Shown in pieces: positions 9,485-18,506 of a DNA stretch of 64,000 nucleotides. Where the stretch lies: contig NZ_CP050440.1 in assembly GCF_011769525.1 (NCBI RefSeq), positions 4,961,501-5,025,500 on the forward strand, read 5' to 3'. A model generated the notes under the pieces. It was not told the origin of the DNA, searched no databases, and saw only the letters and a program-made list of their open reading frames with translations. Made by a program: the position numbers and the translations under genes. Numbering within the stretch: the first letter of the stretch is position 1; every line of letters begins with the position of its first letter. This stretch comes from Tolypothrix sp. PCC 7910 (GTDB lineage: Bacteria; Cyanobacteriota; Cyanobacteriia; Cyanobacteriales; Nostocaceae).

Positions 9485-9655
9485 ATGTATACCACCATCA
9501 ACGAAAGCGGCATTCTTAACAATTACGCAACTGAACCCGAACTTTACTACGCTGAATATCCCAACCAAGAGTTGCAAAATCGTTACAAGTTTCAAGCAGC
9601 AATTGGTACTTTATTAGTCACAACTCTATTTTTAGTTGCTTTGGGCGTTAGCTAA
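9485..9655 (+). CDS. Ssl1498-family light-harvesting-like protein
   Basis: A 56-residue protein starting MYTTINESGILNNYA and ending in one hydrophobic helix (about 38 to 54). The N-terminal pattern MYTT...LNNYA.EP..YYAEYP is what I recall for the Ssl1498 group, small thylakoid proteins related to high-light-inducible proteins. The frame could open 30 bases earlier, but the ATG at 9485 starts exactly at the family N-terminus. A very clear terminator follows 55 bases downstream, so the gene is monocistronic. A chlorophyll or carotenoid binding role is family inference. Confidence 0.85.
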   Translation: MYTTINESGILNNYATEPELYYAEYPNQELQNRYKFQAAIGTLLVTTLFLVALGVS

Positions 9656-9708
9656 TATTTTTTACCTCGGTACAGTTATTTCTCATCGGAAAGGGCTTCT
9701 CCTAACTA

Positions 9709-9740
9709 CCTCAGCTACCAAGCTGAGGCTTTTTATTTTT
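9709..9740 (+). terminator. Rho-independent terminator of the Ssl1498-type gene
   Basis: Perfect 8-bp stem CCTCAGCT (9709-9716) and AGCTGAGG (9721-9728), four-base loop ACCA, then CTTTTTATTTTT. Confidence 0.92.
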
Positions 9741-10085
9741 ACGATGATTTTATTAGTGAAGCTAATGCACGTCTAAATTGCATAACTACTAATAAGTGCA
9801 ATTTAAAAGCAGAATAGCTTAGGAAACTCCAAAAAATAAATTACTCCATATTTAGATTGTTGACTGTTAACTGTTGACTGTTGACTGTCAACAATAACAT
9901 TTGGAATATTTTTTACTTGGAAGGCCCTTATGTAACGTGTGTTCGCCCTAAGCCGTAACGCACACACTCTCATTTAGTTACTTTCATCACGTTTGCATTA
10001 CTCAAATTGGTAAATTCTGAACTATATACTTACTCAACTTAAGTATTAAATAAAATGACTACCAATAAACTAGGAAAAGCAAAAC
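9741..10085. other. Intergenic region with TTGACTG repeats
   Basis: No gene seen. Positions about 9858 to 9893 are tandem TTGACTG/TTAACTG units, a repeat type that recurs near 22.87 and 61.35 kb. The rest is AT-rich upstream DNA of the next gene. Confidence 0.55.
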
Positions 10086-10448
10086 GTGAACCGTTTCCAA
10101 AAGCTATCCTCAATGGTTGTCCTACTATTAGCCTTCATCTATCCGCCTACTTTGGCTGAAGCTAAGGATACTACCCTCAATCATGTGTTCAATGAACAGA
10201 GTATTGACACACAAACAACATTATTAGGAGAGCAAAGTGAAGAGCTTTTGTTAGCTCACCGACGCACTCAAAGACGTTACCATAGACAGCGACAGACTAG
10301 AAAACATTATCAACGCCAGCAAAATCGAAAACATCATTATAGACGAGGTTATCGTTCTATACGTTATCGCGGACAAGCATATCGTTATGGACAATGGGAA
10401 CTTGTGCGCGATCGTCATGGCAGACTAATGTATGATTGGCGGCGTTAA
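10086..10448 (+). CDS. Small exported arginine-rich protein, unknown
   Basis: A 120-residue protein of unknown function. The GTG start gives a good signal peptide: charged n-region (NRFQK), hydrophobic core (VVLLLAFIYPP), and a likely cleavage site after AEA (about residue 26). The mature part has a short acidic or neutral linker, then from about residue 58 to the end it is dominated by Arg, His, Tyr and Gln (RRTQRRYHRQRQ, RKHYQRQQNRKHHYRR) and ends YDWRR. Such a basic exported domain could bind wall polysaccharide or another polyanion, but that is a guess. No upstream operon partner. The closing RHGRLMYDW segment is more ordinary and may be a small folded unit. Confidence 0.7.
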   Translation: MNRFQKLSSMVVLLLAFIYPPTLAEAKDTTLNHVFNEQSIDTQTTLLGEQSEELLLAHRRTQRRYHRQRQTRKHYQRQQNRKHHYRRGYRSIRYRGQAYRYGQWELVRDRHGRLMYDWRR

Positions 10449-10560
10449 TTATCAAGTTTAACTCCTCAATTTTCCCCAAGATTTTTTATGCGTAAGTCCT
10501 AATACATTTAGACTTTTTATAGATAATTTTTACCCTAAAAATATCCTTGCATTTATCAAA

Positions 10561-11403
10561 TTAACCATAAGCCCCATTAGGGAGAAATCCTAAAAGTTGT
10601 TTTAATCTTTCGTCTGCCCCTTCATAGCAATGACTAGGCATTTGATAATTCATAAATGGTGCATATTTATGACCAACTAGCCTTTTTGCGTAGGTAATCT
10701 GCGTAATATAGCGAGTGTTCGCAGAAGAGTTTTTAGAGCCTCTATGCCATACCTGATTGTTAAAGCAAACGGCAGAACCCATTGCGCCTAAGCAGCTATA
10801 AATTTTGTCTTCATATCCTGAAATATCACCATTGCAGAACTTACCAAATAGATGAGAGCCGGGAATCACCTGAGTAGGCCCATTTTCTTCAGATAGTACA
10901 TCTGTGAGGTAATAATTCACAGTGAATGCCAAAACATTTAAACGAACATTAGTTAAAGGTTGACCATCAAGGGAAAGTATGTGCGGAGTATCGTCTTGAT
11001 GCCAAGCATTTTTCGCCAAACCGTCAGTTTGCGAAGGAATTTTAAATGAGTTATTGTGAATCACATGAATGACATTTGCATTGGGAATCCCATCATTGAT
11101 TGCATAGCCTATTCCATTTGCTTCACCAATTAAATGTTCTGCAAATGTCACAATTGGCTCCATAGCAAAAAGATTCAGATTATGCTGAGAATGCTCAAAC
11201 ATTCGCTTCATAATCTTTTTGGATTTATGATAATTGTTACCTTCAGTCTGCTTGAGCGCTGTGTCTAAATCATTTCTAAGAAGTTCACATTGTTCAGGCG
11301 TTAACACATTCTCAATTACCAGAAAGCCATTAGTATGAAAATACTCAATCCATTTATTAATTTGCTCTCTAGTTGGCTTATTTCCGGCTAAATATTTAGA
11401 CAT
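10561..11403 (-). CDS. Phytanoyl-CoA dioxygenase (PhyH) family protein
   Basis: Non-heme Fe(II) and 2-oxoglutarate dependent dioxygenase, 280 residues. The iron ligands are visible as WHQDD (His135, Asp137) and VWHRGS (His220), with the 2-oxoglutarate arginine in TRYITQ (Arg231). The N-terminus (YFHTNGFLVIENVLTPEQC) is the usual start of the family, and the ENGPTQVIPGSH segment is typical. The substrate is unknown: members hydroxylate many small molecules and lipids. It starts at an ATG, stands alone, and is divergent from the next gene. Confidence 0.87.
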   Translation of the reverse strand: MSKYLAGNKPTREQINKWIEYFHTNGFLVIENVLTPEQCELLRNDLDTALKQTEGNNYHKSKKIMKRMFEHSQHNLNLFAMEPIVTFAEHLIGEANGIGYAINDGIPNANVIHVIHNNSFKIPSQTDGLAKNAWHQDDTPHILSLDGQPLTNVRLNVLAFTVNYYLTDVLSEENGPTQVIPGSHLFGKFCNGDISGYEDKIYSCLGAMGSAVCFNNQVWHRGSKNSSANTRYITQITYAKRLVGHKYAPFMNYQMPSHCYEGADERLKQLLGFLPNGAYG

Positions 11404-11642
11404 TATCCTTGAGCTTTATATTTATATTGGTATGTAATGCAGGCTTTATTGTTGAGCTAGTTAATTATAGTCTAAGAGATGATTCGTCAATAAAAGCTTA
11501 AAATACTTCATTCTGACTCAAACGCCGAAATCGATTGAGCCAGCCGAATGTCGGTTATATAATCCATTGAGTAGGCGATCGCTCCACTATCCACCGTTAC
11601 AAACAAAGCCTAAACTTGTACAGGTAAGTACTGGTGAGGATT

Positions 11643-12785
11643 ATGAAGACTTACGACTGGATTGTTGTTGGTGCGGGAATTACAGGTGCGACGCTTTCCT
11701 ACGAACTAGCAAAGGTTGGTTTTTCAGTTCTCTTGTTAGAACAATTTCAAACACCAGACAACGCAACCCGGTATAGTTATGGTGGGTTGGCTTATTGGTC
11801 AGGAACTACACCGCTAACTCGTCAACTCTGCGAAGAAGCGATCGCGCGTTATCAAATCCTATCCCAAGAATTAGGCACTGATATTGAATTTCGCGAATTA
11901 GATTTATTACTAACTATTCCAGCTGCTATCGATCCACAAATCACAGCTACATCCTATAATAATGTCCGCATTCCGCCCCAACTACTTACCGTTACCGAAG
12001 CTTGTGAACTAGAACCACTGTTAAATAAAGATGCAATCTCAGGTGCTTTAACGGTAAAACACGGACATATTCATGCAGAAAAAACTACACAAGCCTACAT
12101 CCAAGCTTTTCTCCGGCTTGGCGGTGAAATCAAAATAGAACGAGTATTACAGATATTACCTAACGTTGTTAAAACAAGTACTACAAATTTCAGCAGTGCT
12201 AATGTTGCGATTTGCGCTGGTGGACTCAGCCGCCAGTTACTCAAATCTGCTGGAATTGCCATCAAAGTATATTTTACCCACGCAGAAGTGATTAAAACTC
12301 CACCTGTTGAATTGCGGTTAAATACTTTAGTAATGCCAGCAAATATGCAAAGATTTCAACTAGAAGCCAAATCTACTCAAGTTGATGAATTATGGAATCA
12401 ACCTGATAACGAACCACTGCCACCAATCTTAGATGCAGGTGCAATTCAGTTTCAAGATGGTAGTTTGCGCTTAGGACAAATTAGCCGCGTTCTCACAAAC
12501 CCTGATGGTAAGGTAAACTCCCAAGAAAGTGAAAATTGGTTGCGAAAAAGTATTGGCAAAGTTTTACCACTGTTAGAAAATTTACCTGGTACGTGGCACA
12601 AATGTTTAGTTGCTTTTAGTAGCAATAGCTTACCTTTAATTGGTGCTGTTCCAGAATGTGAAAGCATACATATTTTTTCTGGCTTTAGCAATCCTTTAGT
12701 ATTAGTACCACCTTTAGCACAGCGCTTTGCTAACTTTGCTAGCACCAAGCAAGATGATATTATTACCCAACTATTATTAAAGTAA
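11643..12785 (+). CDS. FAD-dependent oxidoreductase, DAO/glycine-oxidase-like
   Basis: About 380 residues with an N-terminal dinucleotide fold VVGAGITGATLSYELAKVG and the D-amino-acid-oxidase-like layout: a glutamate at the end of the second strand (LLEQF), a central AVAICAGGLSR segment for FAD, and a C-terminal SSNSLPLIGAVPE...FSGFSNPLVL motif. Expected reaction: oxidation of an amine or amino acid with FAD. The substrate cannot be inferred. The frame opens at GTG 11634, but the ATG at 11643, right after GTGAGGA, is the better start. A 20-bp palindromic repeat follows the gene and may end transcription. Confidence 0.85.
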   Translation: MKTYDWIVVGAGITGATLSYELAKVGFSVLLLEQFQTPDNATRYSYGGLAYWSGTTPLTRQLCEEAIARYQILSQELGTDIEFRELDLLLTIPAAIDPQITATSYNNVRIPPQLLTVTEACELEPLLNKDAISGALTVKHGHIHAEKTTQAYIQAFLRLGGEIKIERVLQILPNVVKTSTTNFSSANVAICAGGLSRQLLKSAGIAIKVYFTHAEVIKTPPVELRLNTLVMPANMQRFQLEAKSTQVDELWNQPDNEPLPPILDAGAIQFQDGSLRLGQISRVLTNPDGKVNSQESENWLRKSIGKVLPLLENLPGTWHKCLVAFSSNSLPLIGAVPECESIHIFSGFSNPLVLVPPLAQRFANFASTKQDDIITQLLLK

Positions 12786-12803
12786 AAATTTTAACTCTTT
12801 ACT

Positions 12804-12830
12804 CTTGTACAGACGCGATTAATCGCGTCT
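12804..12830. repeat. Dispersed palindromic repeat, copy 1
   Basis: CTTGTAC is followed by a perfect 20-bp palindrome (AGACGCGATT plus its complement, 12811-12830). A second copy in the opposite orientation, with one base difference over 27, lies at 61644-61670. It sits between convergent genes and may also act as a terminator (TTT follows). Confidence 0.85.
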
Positions 12831-12836
12831 TTGCAA

Positions 12837-13199
12837 CTAATTAAATTCAGCCTCCACGGGTAATAAAACACATCCGTTAATTTTCCATGTAATGTCAGGC
12901 TGCTTTTCCATTAAATATAATGTTTTAACAGGCACTCCATCTGGGCCAAGTAACAGTACAGGTTGAGTTATTTTTCCGTGGATAGTGATTATATTTTGAA
13001 ATAATACAGAGCGAGGACGATAAACAGCCGGATAAGTTACCCGCACCATTTCTATAAAGTTTTCTGCAGTGCGAAATTGGGTTTTAATTCCCGGACTAGC
13101 AAAAGCAAAAGCGCCTACAGTATCATCCTTTTGAAAAGCTTCTAATTGACGTTCAATAACATAACGTATGGCGATAGTATCGCTATTAGTGATTTCCAT
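12837..13199 (-). CDS. DUF4864 domain protein
   Basis: A 120-residue soluble protein that I assign to DUF4864 from its start (IRYVIERQLEAFQKDDTVGAFAFASP) and the segments F..MV...YPAVYRP and LMEKQPD.TWKINGC. The fold is likely NTF2/SnoaL-like, with a helix pair then a curved sheet. No catalytic residues are evident. ATG start. It follows the GDSL hydrolase on the same strand after a 39-bp gap filled by a dispersed repeat, so co-transcription is possible. Confidence 0.78.
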   Translation of the reverse strand: MEITNSDTIAIRYVIERQLEAFQKDDTVGAFAFASPGIKTQFRTAENFIEMVRVTYPAVYRPRSVLFQNIITIHGKITQPVLLLGPDGVPVKTLYLMEKQPDITWKINGCVLLPVEAEFN

Positions 13200-13208
13200 A
13201 ATCTAAAT

Positions 13209-13238
13209 TGCGTAGGCATAGCCCGTCGTAGACATCGC
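13209..13238. repeat. Dispersed GCGTAGG...GACATCGC repeat
   Basis: A 30-base copy of a repeat I know from Nostocales genomes (TGCGTAGGCATAGCCC then GTCGTAGACATCGC). It ends exactly at the stop codon of the GDSL gene. Partial relatives are near 182-220 and 22645. Confidence 0.6.
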
Positions 13239-14303
13239 TTAATTATCGCGCTGACTTAGCCTTAATTCTATCTGGTCTAATGCTGCTTGCCAAACTTCAT
13301 ACCCATCGGGTGAAAGATGTAAGCCATCAGTAGTCAACTCTAGACGCAAATTACCTTCAAAGTCTGTAAACCACCTATACATATTCGCATAACTAACTTT
13401 TTCTTGTTTGGCCATCAGTGCCAGTTGATTATTGAGATTACGAATACGTTGGTTAGAAATTGTTGGTAGACGAGTCGGTAAAATCGATTGAATAATAATT
13501 TGAGCTTTTGGGTGATTCTGTCGTAAGCGGCGCATAATCTGGCGATGATTACGCAAAATTACTTCATCACTTACACCTTTGCGTAAATCGTTAATCCCAG
13601 CCATGACGTATATAACATCTGGTCGTGTTTGAGAAAATGCTCCCAATCTTTTTAAGACACCACCAGAGGTATCTCCGGATATTCCTTGATTAAGCCACAA
13701 TTTAGTAGATGGCAGTTTTTCCTCTGGAAACCACATACTTAAAGAATCGCCTACCATAATACCTAGGCGATTTCCCCCTTGACTTTGGGCGATCGCTTTA
13801 GCTTCCAAAGCTAATAAACGTTTCCAATCTTCATAGGTTAATTGTGGTTTCTTCGCTGACTCCGAGAGCGATCGCAAGCTATCATCATCTACGCCTTTAG
13901 AAACTTGGCCTGTTTTTAGGGCGGCTAGTCTTTGATAATAAAGTTGGCTACCTGATGCCAGTGTGCGGTTAGTGCCAACTGAAGTAGGATTAAGTGATGA
14001 TTGTACTGGCGTTGCTAAATCCTGGTTGGTCAAATCTGGTAAGAAAAAATTACCATTGGGGATGGTTTTCTTTGCTAATGCTGGCTGTGTATTTAAAAAT
14101 TGCAAAGCCTGACTAGTAAAGTCCGATAGGGAGATGTCAAAATTAGGGATGGCTTTTTCAGCCACTGTTAGCTGCGAATTTTGATTTAATTCCCACTGTA
14201 ATTGAGAATTTTCTGGCAGGATAATCGACATCTGGGGAAGAGCCGATGCTGGTATTGCCAATCCTGTTAACAAGCTTGCTGCCAACAGATAAGAATCCCT
14301 CAT
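13239..14303 (-). CDS. Exported SGNH/GDSL-type hydrolase
   Basis: About 354 residues: a signal peptide (MRDSYLLAASLLTGLAIPASA), a low-complexity Ser/Asn/Gln-rich linker of about 140 residues, and a C-terminal SGNH esterase domain. Block I is GIMVGDSLSMWF (about 184), block II ISGDTSGG, block III VMAGINDLRKG (the N of SGNH), and block V DGLHLSPDGY (Asp and His of the triad, about 324). Likely an ester hydrolase acting outside the cytoplasmic membrane, substrate unknown. The frame is open to 14360, but the ATG at 14303 has AGGAGAG eight bases upstream and starts the signal peptide, so it is chosen. Confidence 0.88.
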   Translation of the reverse strand: MRDSYLLAASLLTGLAIPASALPQMSIILPENSQLQWELNQNSQLTVAEKAIPNFDISLSDFTSQALQFLNTQPALAKKTIPNGNFFLPDLTNQDLATPVQSSLNPTSVGTNRTLASGSQLYYQRLAALKTGQVSKGVDDDSLRSLSESAKKPQLTYEDWKRLLALEAKAIAQSQGGNRLGIMVGDSLSMWFPEEKLPSTKLWLNQGISGDTSGGVLKRLGAFSQTRPDVIYVMAGINDLRKGVSDEVILRNHRQIMRRLRQNHPKAQIIIQSILPTRLPTISNQRIRNLNNQLALMAKQEKVSYANMYRWFTDFEGNLRLELTTDGLHLSPDGYEVWQAALDQIELRLSQRDN

Positions 14304-15128
14304 CGTTTTATCTCTCCTATACTCATTACTTAGTTTGATAACAGTATTACCTGAATGCAATCAGGCAAATTTTACTTCGGTTAAGTCTTATTGTGATTGA
14401 CTCTGTCTCTGTCTGTAAAGCAGGTTCACGGACTCCAGTTAGACAATTTACAATCTCTTTAAAGCCGATTTTTGCTCAAATAAGACAACTTTGCCCTATA
14501 GTAAGACTTTGAATACCAAACCGATTTTACTATCCCTCAGACTTAGATCTCCTATATTTAAGTGTTTTACGCTACTATTGGCTATCTCCAAAGGAAAAAT
14601 TTAGTAATTTTTGGTAGCTTATAAAACTAGTGGATTCTGTAAATACACAGTCAGGAGATGGTGAATGCTTTTTGATGTTTTCATCAACACCCGATATAAG
14701 TGGAACACAACTCATACCGTGGATGGCAATTTCATGCAGTACAGATCACACAAGTGTTCACGGCTTTGAGTCTAGTAAATAGAACCTACCCCATAACTCA
14801 ATACGCTTGGGTTAAGCTCATTAGCGATTGATTTGTCACTGATTAAAAAAGCCAACTCAATTGGGGGATTCTCCCCCAAACCCCCGATTGGGTGACGGTT
14901 GCGTCCCCCAAACCCCCTCCAAAATTATTGTTCTGTTTTTTGTTGAGTAACTAGTTTTTTGGTTTTGTTATCAATTAATTTTCTTAACTGAACTATATTT
15001 CCCTATAACTTGGTCTAATTAAGGCTTGTCAACTTCATATCCCCACCTTAAAAACGTTCAAACCTCAAAACTTTGAGGGTTTTGAGGTTTAGACTTCAGG
15101 GTTTACAATTAATTGTCTTGCTAAAAAC
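14304..15128. other. Gene-free region with G/C-run repeat
   Basis: About 820 bases without a gene. At 14852-14930 there is a C-run repeat containing a perfect hairpin, TTGGGGGA (14861-14868) with TCCCCCAA (14872-14879), followed by further CCCCC blocks. The remainder is the upstream region of the GDSL gene and the 3' side of the DUF2382 gene. Confidence 0.6.
15060..15090 (-). terminator. Hairpin terminator downstream of DUF2382 gene
   Basis: Perfect 12-bp stem AAACCTCAAAAC (15060-15071) and GTTTTGAGGTTT (15079-15090) with a 7-base loop, about 40 bases past the stop codon of the minus-strand gene. On that strand GAACGTTTTTAAGG follows. Confidence 0.75.
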
Positions 15129-16043
15129 TTATAATTCTGGCTTTGGTGGTTGACCTAAAGAACAACGGTCAAACCACTCTTGGTATTTTTGACGGTATTC
15201 CTCATCTTCCACAACAATAGACACTCTTACCTGCTTACAACCTTGTTGCTTTTCAAGTGCGATCGCATTCAACAGTAGGCTAGCAATTTTAGGAGAAGTA
15301 AACAAGCCGCTTACAGTTAAACCATTTTCCAAACTGGCAACTTCTGGTATTTCTCCTGCATTCAATGCAATCTCAGAAATTTCCTCTTGTCCTAAATCAA
15401 TTTCAGCTAATTGTTTATGTTCTGGGCTAACTTGTTCCACAATTAGCTTTTCACGACGCATAGGAACTTGCACCATCCGGGTTTCAATTTCTTTGCGGAC
15501 AATTATGTCTCCAATTTTCCGCTTGTCACTATTAATTACCAAGCGTTCTTCTAATAATTTAATAGTTCTCTCGTCGCTAATTTCTGAAGATTTTTCCGTA
15601 TCTAGGCTGTTATTTATAGTTTGGCTATAAGCCATTTCCCCAGTTGAGCCATTAGATACTATTTGTTCGCTGGGTTTATGGTTTTCTAAATTATCTGACA
15701 TATTTTCAATTTCTGATTTTTCTAAATCTATGAGAATTGATTTAGTAGGATTATCAATTTTTTTTATTCTCTGGCTCCTTAATAGAAATGACTTTTGCTT
15801 ATCAGCAACTTGTTGGGCACCAGATTCTTCACTATTTTGGTTTATATGTTTAGATATAACTAAGTTTAGTCTATTTTGAGCATCTAAAACTAAATCTTTG
15901 ACTACACCAAGCAGTTGTCCTTGCCTATCTATGACAGCAAAATTCCTCACTTTGCTTCCCAAATTATCCAGCAAGTTGCTAATGCGTTTATTGATGGGTG
16001 GACTTGCTTGTGTGTTATTTTGTGACAAAGTTTGGCTATTCAT
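15129..16043 (-). CDS. DUF2382 (YsnF/AvaK) domain protein with PRC-like N-terminus
   Basis: 304 residues. The C-terminal half is a DUF2382 domain: LLEERLVINSDKRKIGDIIVRKEIETR then VPMRREKLIVEQVSP (about 165 to 215). The N-terminus (NFAVIDRQGQLLGVVKDLVLDAQNRLNLVIS, about 36 to 66) resembles half a PRC barrel, and a Ser/Asn/Lys-rich linker lies between. It is the most diverged of three same-strand paralogues here. The closing segment (QQGCKQVRVSIVVEDEEYRQKYQEWFDRC) is absent from the other two. DUF2382 proteins are linked to general stress responses and desiccation. The molecular role is unknown. Confidence 0.82.
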   Translation of the reverse strand: MNSQTLSQNNTQASPPINKRISNLLDNLGSKVRNFAVIDRQGQLLGVVKDLVLDAQNRLNLVISKHINQNSEESGAQQVADKQKSFLLRSQRIKKIDNPTKSILIDLEKSEIENMSDNLENHKPSEQIVSNGSTGEMAYSQTINNSLDTEKSSEISDERTIKLLEERLVINSDKRKIGDIIVRKEIETRMVQVPMRREKLIVEQVSPEHKQLAEIDLGQEEISEIALNAGEIPEVASLENGLTVSGLFTSPKIASLLLNAIALEKQQGCKQVRVSIVVEDEEYRQKYQEWFDRCSLGQPPKPEL

Positions 16044-16189
16044 AAGGCAAATTTTATTTAACTGCTATTTGACAAGCTAACTGATATGTTGAGCTAAATA
16101 ATGGAATACAAGTACAGGTAAAGCTATCAGTTAACTCTACCTGCACTTTATTTAATTAGTTATTAGTGATGAGCTAATAACTAAGTCGA

Positions 16190-17116
16190 TTAGCGTTCTT
16201 CAATTGGTAGACCACCAGTTGTGTCTACATCTAATTCTTCACGACGTACTGTTGCTTGCGCTTCTGATGTTTCTTGCTCAACAACTTTTGTCACTCTGAC
16301 TTCTTCACGCACAAATGCTTCTTTGCGAATTTCAGGAGTTTCTTCATAAATTTCTACGCGAGCAACTTCACCTTCACGGAAGTTAGCTTCACCTGGAGTA
16401 ACAGTAGCACCCGCATCTGTTGGTGTAACACGCTCAATTACCACACGTTCTCTTTCTACAGGAACTGCTACTCTTGCAGTGTCAGTTTCCACTCGCTTAC
16501 CAATCGCTACTTCTCCAGTTTTCTGGCGTTTCTTATTAGCAATTAGGCGTTCTTCATATAATCTCAGAGTTTGATTATCCGCCTCGTTAATTCCGAACAA
16601 AGAAGGCTCGTGTTCGTAACGATAAGTATCGCGGTTGTAAGTTGGGGTTGGTGTAACTGCTGGCTGATAGTTTCTATCTAAAGGTGCAGAAGCATCTAGA
16701 GGTGTTGCTGATTCTAGAGTAGACGTGCCTTCTAAAGAACGGTTTGATGCTAGGTCACCAGGACGACGATATACACCACGTACTCGCTCTTCATAGTCGT
16801 AATCAACTCCTGAGCGTTCATTAAACTCAGGTAAGTCTTCTGCTTGCTTTCTGGTCATACCGATAGCATAGACGCGATCAACGTTATAGTCGATGCGCGC
16901 ACGTCCAATGGGTAACAATACTTTTTTACCAAAAATCCAGAAACCCAAATCAACGACTAAATAACGGAAATGTCCTTCATCGTCTACTAAAACATCACTT
17001 ACACTACCAATTTTGTCATCGCTGCCTTCCGCATAGACACCAAGTCCTTTAATATCATCACCTTGAAAGGTATCTCGGTAGTTAGGATCGAAATCTTCTA
17101 GTTTGTATAGCGCCAT
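16190..17116 (-). CDS. PRC-barrel and DUF2382 domain protein
   Basis: 308 residues. The N-terminal PRC barrel (about 20 to 105) reads DKIGSVSDVLVDDEGHFRYLVVD...KKVLLPIGRARIDYNVDRVYA. The C-terminal DUF2382 (about 180 to 300) reads LYEERLIANKKRQKTGEVAIGKRVETD then VPVERERVVIERVTP, ending in the conserved REELDVDT. A Pro/Thr-rich linker joins them. The ATG start has GAGGT nine bases upstream. It closely resembles the 279-residue gene upstream, so the pair is a tandem duplication. A soluble stress-associated protein by family. No terminator was seen before the next gene, 146 bp downstream. Confidence 0.88.
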   Translation of the reverse strand: MALYKLEDFDPNYRDTFQGDDIKGLGVYAEGSDDKIGSVSDVLVDDEGHFRYLVVDLGFWIFGKKVLLPIGRARIDYNVDRVYAIGMTRKQAEDLPEFNERSGVDYDYEERVRGVYRRPGDLASNRSLEGTSTLESATPLDASAPLDRNYQPAVTPTPTYNRDTYRYEHEPSLFGINEADNQTLRLYEERLIANKKRQKTGEVAIGKRVETDTARVAVPVERERVVIERVTPTDAGATVTPGEANFREGEVARVEIYEETPEIRKEAFVREEVRVTKVVEQETSEAQATVRREELDVDTTGGLPIEER

Positions 17117-17666
17117 TCTATGTTTACCTCAAATTTTTTCTTTCATCCGTTAATAACTAAGGTATAAATTTATATTTTTTTTGCCATCTGACTAACGACT
17201 GAAGTAAATCAATAATTCTCTTATCTGAAGTGGTATATATTTGGTTTTTATATAATTAACTTTTCTTGATTTCACCCAAGATCAATTAAATCTCTAAATT
17301 TTTTAAATTAAAAATTTTAGTATATTAAATTTAATTACATTTTTAAATTTTAAATAGACTAATTATGTTTTTTATAAAAATTAATAATTAATTTCCCATA
17401 GCGGTACTATTCATCTTGCCCAATCCACAATAGCTATATAATTAATTTTTGTCTATCACATATCTATAATCTGCTGTAAAAGCTTTATTTCTATCTAAAA
17501 TAACAAAAGAAAATAGATGGGTATAATTAACCCATCTACATTTTCTAGTGGATTTGTGAGTTTTTAACGTCAGTTTGCTCTCATTGGAAAATTCAATTGA
17601 CCTGAGCATATCACCTGCTTGCAAATTGAGCAGGCCCCAGTAGCTTTCCTGGAATCTTGACTATGA
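17117..17666. other. AT-rich region between DUF2382 paralogues
   Basis: About 550 bases, very AT-rich from 17160 to 17450 (TTTAAATT blocks). A 60-codon minus-strand frame at 17442-17624 exists, but it lacks a ribosome site and any recognisable composition, so I do not call it. Likely the promoter region of the 308-residue paralogue. Confidence 0.5.
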
Positions 17667-18506
17667 TTAAATTAACTGATCTCTAGCAGGAGCAGTTTCA
17701 TTCACATTCAAATTACCGGAAGTATCAATATCTAACTCTTCACGACGAATTGTGCCTTCTGCTTCCACGGTATCGTTATCAACTACTTTTTTAACCCTAA
17801 CTTCTTCACGCACAAAAGTTTCTTTACGAATTTCAGGGGTTTCTTCGTAAACTTCTATGCGTGCTACTTCTCCTTCTTGGAACTGTGATTCTCTCGCATC
17901 AACTACAGCGTCTGCTGCTGTTGGAGTAACTCTTTCAATGACAATACGCTCTTTTTGGATAGGTACAGAAACTTGTGCAGTTTCTGTTTCAATACGCTTT
18001 CCAACTGTTACTTCTCCAGCTTTAACCCGATTTTTGTTAGCAATCAATCTTTCTTCATACAGTTTGAAAGTTTGATGATCTCGCTCATTCAAATCGTATA
18101 AATCAGGTTCTTGGTAATTATAGCTGTCTCGGTCGTAAGTGAATTGGCTATTGGGTGAGCGATAAGCACTGCGAACATTCTCTTCATATTCGGGATCAAC
18201 GACTAAGCTATCTCTATATTCAGGTAATCTTGCTACTTGTTCTTTACTCAATCCATCAACATAAACACGTTTTTGATCGTAATTAATCCGAGACAGCCCT
18301 ATTGGTAGTAATATCTTTTTATCAACAGCATCTAAACGTGTATTAATCACTAAATAGCGGAAACGACCATCTTGGTCAACTAAAGCATCATCAACTGAAC
18401 CAACTCTTACTCCGCTTTCAGTGTATAGATCCAAGACTTTAACGTCTTCACCACCAAAAATTTCTTTATAATCGGGTTCAAAATCTTCAAGTCTGTAGAG
18501 AGGCAT
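17667..18506 (-). CDS. PRC-barrel and DUF2382 domain protein
   Basis: 279 residues, the first of three paralogues in transcription order. The PRC barrel (about 25 to 100) reads RVGSVDDALVDQDGRFRYLVI...KKILLPIGLSRINYDQKRVYVDG. DUF2382 (about 150 to 265) reads LYEERLIANKNRVKAGEVTVGKRIETE then VPIQKERIVIERVTP, ending REELDIDTSGNL. The first residues, MPLYRLEDFEPDY, match MALYKLEDFDPNY of the neighbouring paralogue, which supports both starts. Differences between the two are spread along the length, so the duplication is not recent. Function unknown beyond a family link with stress. Confidence 0.88.
   Translation of the reverse strand: MPLYRLEDFEPDYKEIFGGEDVKVLDLYTESGVRVGSVDDALVDQDGRFRYLVINTRLDAVDKKILLPIGLSRINYDQKRVYVDGLSKEQVARLPEYRDSLVVDPEYEENVRSAYRSPNSQFTYDRDSYNYQEPDLYDLNERDHQTFKLYEERLIANKNRVKAGEVTVGKRIETETAQVSVPIQKERIVIERVTPTAADAVVDARESQFQEGEVARIEVYEETPEIRKETFVREEVRVKKVVDNDTVEAEGTIRREELDIDTSGNLNVNETAPARDQLI

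Noticed and set aside
11567-11776. 69-codon frame overlapping the start of the FAD oxidoreductase
   Set aside because: Overlaps the Rossmann motif of a clear gene in another frame.
17442-17624. 60-codon minus-strand frame between the DUF2382 paralogues
   Set aside because: No ribosome site, AT-rich background, unconvincing residue pattern.
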